NCBI GenBank assembly: GCA_003313425.1
Contig: NHZP01000187.1
Location: 1 to 23,773, forward strand
Length of the DNA stretch: 23,773 nucleotides
Direction: 5' to 3'
Origin: Pseudopyrenochaeta lycopersici
Lineage: Eukaryota; Ascomycota; Dothideomycetes; Pleosporales; Pseudopyrenochaetaceae
The notes below the pieces were generated by a model. That model did no database searches, was not told where the DNA came from, and saw only the letters and a program-made list of their open reading frames with translations. The position numbers and the translations under genes are program-made. Below, one piece after another: positions 19,335-23,773 of this stretch. Positions within the stretch are counted from its first letter, which is position 1, and every line of letters starts with the position of its first letter.

Positions 19335-19464
19335 CTGCTCCTGTGCCTGCTCCTGTGCCTGCTCCTGTGCCTGCTCCTGTGCCTGCTCCTGTGCCTGCTC
19401 CTGTGCCTGCTCCTGTGCCTGCTCCTGTGCCTGCTCCTGTGCCTGCTCCTGTGCCTGCTCCTGT
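19335..19464. repeat. 12-bp array encoding Gln-Glu-Gln-Ala
   Basis: About eleven nearly exact units of ctgctcctgtgc. On the minus strand they give (QEQA)n between the second zinc-finger region and the conserved RTGW region of the TLH pseudogene. They show no RIP changes. Confidence 0.9.
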
Positions 19465-19961
19465 ACCTCTGCCTGTACTACAAAGTACCGGACGTAGCGC
19501 CGTTCGCGGAAAAAAGTCTGCACCTTAACTAGCCTCTATAGCTACGTAGCGTGCTCCTGGTACAAGGTCGCAGAGGCAGAGGACTATCGTGTAAGCTTTA
19601 TACCGTGCTGCTCGTTTATATATTTCTGTATACACTTACAGCTTGTGCTTAGAAAGCCGCAGCGCTTGCTAGTAGTAGTGCTACTACTACTACTGCTGCT
19701 GCTACTACTAGCGACGTAATTACAGCAGAGAAATGCGTCCTGTAGGGAACCTAGCTCCGCGATAGGCGGGCTGTTTAGTTGAGGGAGAGGGACCTCCGCT
19801 AGCGGGTTTAAGTTAAGGCCTTAGTAGGCTGCGAGCAGCTCTCTCCGCTGCGTTGCAGGTATACTATGCTAGCGCTCTAGGTGCTGATCTAGGCTGTAGA
19901 CAGCGCAGGTATGCTAGCGGCAGACAAGGACGCTATAGGATAGGAGAAAGGTAAACATCAT

Positions 19962-20340
19962 AGATACTCTTTCTTTTTCTCTCTTTTATTCCCTCTCGCT
20001 TTTACTCTTATTTATTCTATTATATAGAACGCGTAGTTACGCGTCTAGGAACGCGATTTATGCTCTAACGCGTTACGCGTAGGTACTAGCTAATCTAGGT
20101 TAGAGAACTAGCTAAGAAAGGTTTAGTCGCAGAATAAAGGGGGCGGACGCATTCTTCTAGGTGTTCTCCTTCTGTTTCGTAAGATTAGCGAACGCACAGG
20201 GCAAGAGAAAAAAGGGGGAGACCGCATAGTTCTGGGTGTTCATAAGGCCTGGATAAGGGAGGAGGCACAGACAACTAACAAAGAGACCGAGCCTCTGAAC
20301 TAACTAATAACGCCAGAGTCACGTGATCCCACGCCAAGAC
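19962..20340. other. TLH upstream region, no gene seen
   Basis: A CT-rich stretch (19970-20020) lies directly upstream of the TLH start and may be its leader. Several CGCG-containing words (acgcgtagttacgcgtctagg) follow, then about 150 bp of less AT-rich sequence. I find no open frame worth calling. Confidence 0.4.
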
Positions 20341-20346
20341 GGACTA

Positions 20347-20408
20347 TGTCCTATAGGACAGAGATAAACCTAGAGATCCTAGAGGGGGCCTTATAGGAAT
20401 CCTATAAG
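20347..20408. repeat. Pair of CCTATAGG-type inverted repeats
   Basis: TGTCCTATAGGACA (20347-20360) is a perfect 14-bp palindrome. CTTATAGG-aat-CCTATAAG (20390-20408) is an inverted repeat with exact 8-bp arms. They sit at the edge of a long RIPed stretch. They could mark an LTR or element end starting TGT, but I found no matching second end. Confidence 0.4.
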
Positions 20409-22250
20409 ACAATTATGTATATAGACTCGCATAATGTAGCCCTATAGCATATTGTAATTAACTTAAGATAATCCACGAGTATACTACTATCTAATACTTC
20501 TACCTTCGACCCACCTAGCTCTGCACATCTACAGAATACTCCAAAGATACTAACTAGTCAACACCAGTTGCTTTATATTGTAACCACTTGACTAGATCTT
20601 TAACAACGTGTTATACGCTTTACCTATATAGCTCTTACTTATAGTAATTCTTTCTATAGCTCTTAAATTTTCTTAGGTTACTTTAGTTTATTATATAAAC
20701 TCTTTATATATTTCTCTAAATAGTAGTTAATAACCTACTTAAGTCCTTAGTAGCTTACTATTTAAGCTACTCTTAAGATAGTTAATCTTCTAAACGTAGC
20801 TTATATTATCTAACCTAGCTTTAAGAAGCTTAAAGTTAAACCCTTAGATATACAGGTTAAATTTAGTTCTTCCTTACTTAGTTATATAGAAGTATTTAAA
20901 GCGCCTTCTCTCTTACTATAAAGTCCTTAAAGAAGTTATTAAAGTAGGACTATAGCTTAAAGAGAGATAGCGTTACTAGCCTATTTATAAGGTTTATTAT
21001 AGATAGGCTAAGGACGTTAAAACGCTTAGCCTATTATATAAGTAATAACGTAATTTACTCTACTACTATTATCTAGGTTAGACTATATAATCTCTATATA
21101 GCTTTACTTAGACCTTTATTTTTTATTAAAGATATTAGTTATATAAGCCTTTCTTAAAGACTTTTATATTTAGTAGTCTTAGTTTCCTAATTTCTTATAT
21201 AAGAGAGTCTTACTATTTTATTAAAAAGAGGGTAGAGACTATACGTACTGTCTATATACTACTTAATTTAGTAACTAAGTTCTTTAGCTCTTAAACTTAG
21301 TTTTATATTAACTTATATAGCTAGCTCTACTATTAACTAGCTAACTTATTAAGGCTATCTTATAAGGAGTTAACTATTACTAATAGATCTTCTACTAAGG
21401 GTTAGTTATTACGTAGTTATTAGGGGTCGTGCTAATATAACTAGTGTTACTAAGGTGCGTGCTAGTGCAGCTAGTATTCCTACTATCCTAAGGCTCCTGT
21501 TATTTATATCTAGTACTCTTATTATTATAGCTTATACACTTATTAGTTTAAAGGCCCCTAGTATCTATCTATTATTTTTAGGTTATTAATCTTTCTCCTT
21601 ATATTATAGGTGAAGAGGCCTAGCTAATAAGTATGTATTTATCTTATACTATAGAAGGAGAAAAGATAAAGAAGAGGTTACAGGTATCCTTAGAGGATAT
21701 ATATATATTTTTATATAAGTAAAGAGGAACGTGCTCTTCTAGCTACTAACTTGTATAAGCTAATAAGAAAAGGGGGCAGAGGAGATTAAGGAGTTCCTTC
21801 CCCGTGCGATAGTAGCGAAGCCTCTCCTGCTCAAAGGGCGCAGCCTATTACAAGTACCTATAATACTACTTTATACTTAAGCTTTATTAAGTACTAAAAA
21901 CTCTTAGCTTTTAACTATATTATACTTTTAAATTAATATAGATATCTCTTTCTATCTACTCTAATCTATTTAAGAGACGCGCTTATACCTTCTTTACTTA
22001 TATCTACTACTATAAAAAGTATACCTCTATTCTTATAATTAGGACTTACTAACGCTAAAGCTAAAGTAATATATTACTTTAAGGTACTTATAGCCTCTTA
22101 TTAAGCCTCCTACTATATCTATTTAACGCTAGTTCTTATTAACTAGAATAGGGGCTTTACGCGAATAGTAAAGCTAGGCACCTATATCCTATAGTAGACA
22201 CAGATACCTATAAACACCCTTACTTCTTTTATATTTCACACAATTTCCTT
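20409..22250. repeat. RIPed repeat sequence, probably an old transposable element
   Basis: AT-rich sequence dense in TpA with stops in every frame. Unlike the blocks at 0.6-2.4 and 13.4-15.2 kb, it keeps G and C on both strands, so it comes from a different source. Near 21426-21480 there is an imperfect repeat (cgtgctaatataactagtgtt / cgtgctagtgcagctagtatt). No transposase, reverse transcriptase or integrase motif could be read. The element type is open. Confidence 0.4.
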
Positions 22251-22269
22251 AGTGAAGAGTTAGACACTT

Positions 22270-22470
22270 ATGCTGACATTACCCTTATCTCTAGGTTAAG
22301 ACTTTGACGGCACAATTGAACGAATGCTCGGGATTCTTGATAGTCTTCAGGTTGCCTGACGCATTAATGCAATGCTTATGGAACATCTGGAGGGTGAGTG
22401 TATGAACTGTCTTAACGGTTTTTTTTGTTCAATAATAGACATTAAGATTATACACTGGATAACGTATCTC
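22270..22470 (+). pseudogene. Decayed gene fragment with an intron
   Basis: From ATG 22270 the frame reads MLTLPLSLG, TAA, DFDGTIERMLGILDSLQVA, TGA, RINAMLMEHLEG. A standard-looking 45-bp intron then follows (22394-22438: GTGAGT, CTTAAC, AATAG). Both stops are one C-to-T change from CAA and CGA. The family is not recognised. The combination of coding-like residues and a good intron suggests a real gene that has decayed. Confidence 0.35.
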
Positions 22471-23470
22471 AAATAGGATAGTCAATACAATATTTTCCCA
22501 GCCTAACTGTAGCTTAAACTCTGTACCTGCTCCTATAGCTCGCTTCTAGATCCACTTTATCACTATAGAATCACACGAAATATTTCCACACAATTCTATG
22601 CGATTAATAATGAGGGCACAATCTGTTAATACCACCAACTAGTCTGGCCGCTTTTAACATGTGCTATAACAGCGTGGTAGATATTCAAGATAAACAGCTA
22701 TTACTAGCCATCAACAGAATTCTCCAGTCGAGCAGCAATCATTTAGACAGCTTCTAGCCAGCCAATAATATAGGAAGGTACAGTACAAAAGCTTGCCCTC
22801 CTGCTCTACACGCCGAATAACCATAATTTCCTCTTTACTCTACATCGCTACTGCATAACGCGTTTCTTAAAGGACCAATATAGAAGAGTGTTGAGGCCAT
22901 TGAACAGCCTCCTAGGTAGCGACCCCTCCTTAAACACCATTCTTTTGCAGGTTTGAAGCAGAACCTTGCAGATACGTCTTAGAACTAAGAAAACTGTCAA
23001 ATTCAAGGACTTTTTGGCTTGATCTTTGATGAATTGATGATGAACGTTATTCATTGGTTTTGTTCCCCATTTTTTCCTTTTATGGAGTGTGTGTGTGCCA
23101 AGTGGTTACACCCGAGCTTTGTACTACAATACAGTATCGCGTAACTTCGCTGCTGTGCTGTAGATCTAACAGCATACTCTTTCTGGGCACGCACCTTGTA
23201 TCTGATAACAGCACTTGTGTAGTCTGACAAAAACAAAGATAATGTACCCAAGCCTGGGCGCCTTATTTGCCCAGCAGTAACAACCGCAATTAAGGTCTAT
23301 GCCATAGTTAAAGGAAGTGGTTTGATTAAAGTAGATGTGGTTGAACAAAGTAATATACAGAAGACAAATGGAATGGTGGTTCTCCAGCAGATATCTGTTT
23401 CATTATTTATGAAACCCTGCTGAGGACTCCATGCCTCCCCACTAATTCGAGTACCCTGGCCAGTATTAGC
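22471..23470. other. Intergenic region, no gene seen
   Basis: Normal to slightly AT-rich sequence. Several short minus-strand frames of 60-68 codons occur, but none has a convincing start, motif or codon pattern. The part near 23350-23470 probably includes the 3' leader of the transporter gene. Confidence 0.4.
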
Positions 23471-23773
23471 TTATGAGTTAGCTGCATCCTTCTGGCTTTG
23501 AGAGCTGGCGGTCATGGGCGGTTGGGAGATGGGGAGGACCTGCTGGGACTGCTCCCTCTGCTTCATCCTGCCATAACCAAACAAGGCCGCTGAAGAATCC
23601 TAGTAGGATAGCCGAGACACCACCAAACGTGACAGGAGCATCAAAAAAGACGATGCCGCTGATGGCGAGTGGGAGCTTGTTCAGATAACCGACGAAAGAG
23701 TACGTCGTCGATGAAGTCTTGCGAATGCACAGCAGAAGAGTACGAGATGAAGATGGCACCCATGCCAGAGTAG
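23471..23773 (-). pseudogene. GDP-mannose transporter (VRG4/GMT type), C-terminus, frameshifted, partial
   Basis: The minus strand encodes the end of the Golgi GDP-mannose/GMP antiporter that supplies GDP-mannose for mannosylation. [14 protein letters not shown] is read in one frame, [20 protein letters not shown] and [17 protein letters not shown] to LLGFFSGLV in a second, and [18 protein letters not shown] to KDAANS with its TAA (23473-23471) in a third. The TSSTTYS-VG-LNKLP-A-SG--FFDAP signature is typical of this family. The two shifts lie near 23728-23732 and 23577-23583; at each, one base seems to stand where a codon is expected. Sequencing or assembly errors, or a pseudogene copy, could explain them; both are too short to be introns. 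The N-terminal part lies outside the window. Transporters of this family are normally essential, so a functional copy should exist. Confidence 0.8.

Larger units (their letters stand above)
15216..19961 (-). pseudogene. Telomere-linked RecQ helicase (TLH-type), RIPed pseudogene
   Basis: Read on the minus strand from ATG 19961, the remnants come in TLH order. First finger: VLVC, TAG, CAVYSLDQHLER and HSIPATQRRELL. Second finger region: CGFLSTSC to INEQHGIKL. Then VQTFFRERRYVRYFVVQ, a QEQA repeat and the DRTGWLKRT region. A recombinase-like domain follows (GGQPARGPELLSVRWRN 17.9 kb; EYRHVAVGIGREV 17.5 kb; LQSG...VAYAV 17.3 kb), then a Gln/Phe repeat. Helicase pieces follow: VLLTATLPPSQ (motif III), KGVVYCRSKALCEQL (motif IV), AYHAGMPERAEVLER, TAG, SALRVGVDIA (V) and VDFVQESGRARGAG (VI). 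Last come an Ala/Glu repeat and the CPYC...HSLWQC module. Walker A and the DExH box are missing; the Gln repeat stands there. TAG/TAA codons at former Trp and Gln positions fit CpA-to-TpA change, and there is a frameshift after LQSG. It matches the truncated copy at 2415-2836 and shares its ends with the intact 1463-residue protein. Confidence 0.8.

Noticed and set aside
19669..19692. Hairpin of TAGTAGTAG/CTACTACTA as a regulatory structure
   Set aside because: It is explained by a Ser/Thr-type codon run in the TLH pseudogene altered by RIP.
20409..22250. Copia-type or Tc1/pogo-type transposon
   Set aside because: The 5' palindrome starts with TGT and the block is RIPed, but I found no second terminal repeat and no readable reverse transcriptase, integrase or transposase motif, so no class is assigned.
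22848..23348. Three short minus-strand frames of 60-68 codons
   Set aside because: They have weak or no ATG context, no recognisable motifs and overlap one another in different frames. They are probably chance frames in intergenic DNA.

Overview
The window is the left end of a linear fungal chromosome. It opens with C-strand telomere repeats (CTAACCC/TAACCC) and runs through a subtelomere into what looks like the first unique sequence. The signs are those of a filamentous ascomycete (Pezizomycotina): introns of 45-48 bp with CTAAC-type branch sites, heavy CpA-to-TpA decay of repeats (repeat-induced point mutation, RIP), a subtelomeric RecQ helicase of the telomere-linked type (TLH), and a GDP-mannose transporter of fungal type. 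I cannot name the genus.

Layout. 1-2414: telomere, degenerate ~80-bp subtelomeric repeats, then a RIP-eroded AT-rich block that keeps a minus-strand Lys/Val-rich frame. 2415-2836: the 3' end of a TLH gene, cut off. 2837-4032: AT-rich sequence with a 36-bp minisatellite. 4033-13204: a non-RIPed gene island. It holds a spliced secreted polyprotein with five 55-residue repeats bounded by Lys-Arg sites, a spliced secreted protein with a GPI-type tail, a nearly intact gene with an NHRVEALKEYL / WWIGDIYDK core, and a 1463-residue protein combining OrsD-like zinc fingers, a tyrosine-recombinase-like domain and a duplicated Cys/His module. 13205-15215: a second copy of the RIPed subtelomeric block. 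15216-19961: a full-span but broken TLH pseudogene (zinc fingers, recombinase-like domain, helicase remnant, Cys/His tail). 19962-22250: RIPed repeat sequence. 22270-23470: gene remnants and intergenic sequence. 23471-23773: the C-terminus of a GDP-mannose transporter, with two apparent frameshifts, running off the window.

How it fits together. The island at about 4.0-13.2 kb lies between two direct copies of the same subtelomeric module. The recombinase-like gene sits at one edge and reads inward across the island, as captain genes do in fungal Starship elements. Either the island was captured when a chromosome end was re-copied, or it is a mobile unit driven by the recombinase-like protein. 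The most unusual product is the Kex2-type repeat polyprotein: each Lys-Arg is followed by Glu-Pro or Glu-Ala, which suggests a maturation route like that of alpha-factor. All family names here come from reading motifs; no database search was run.
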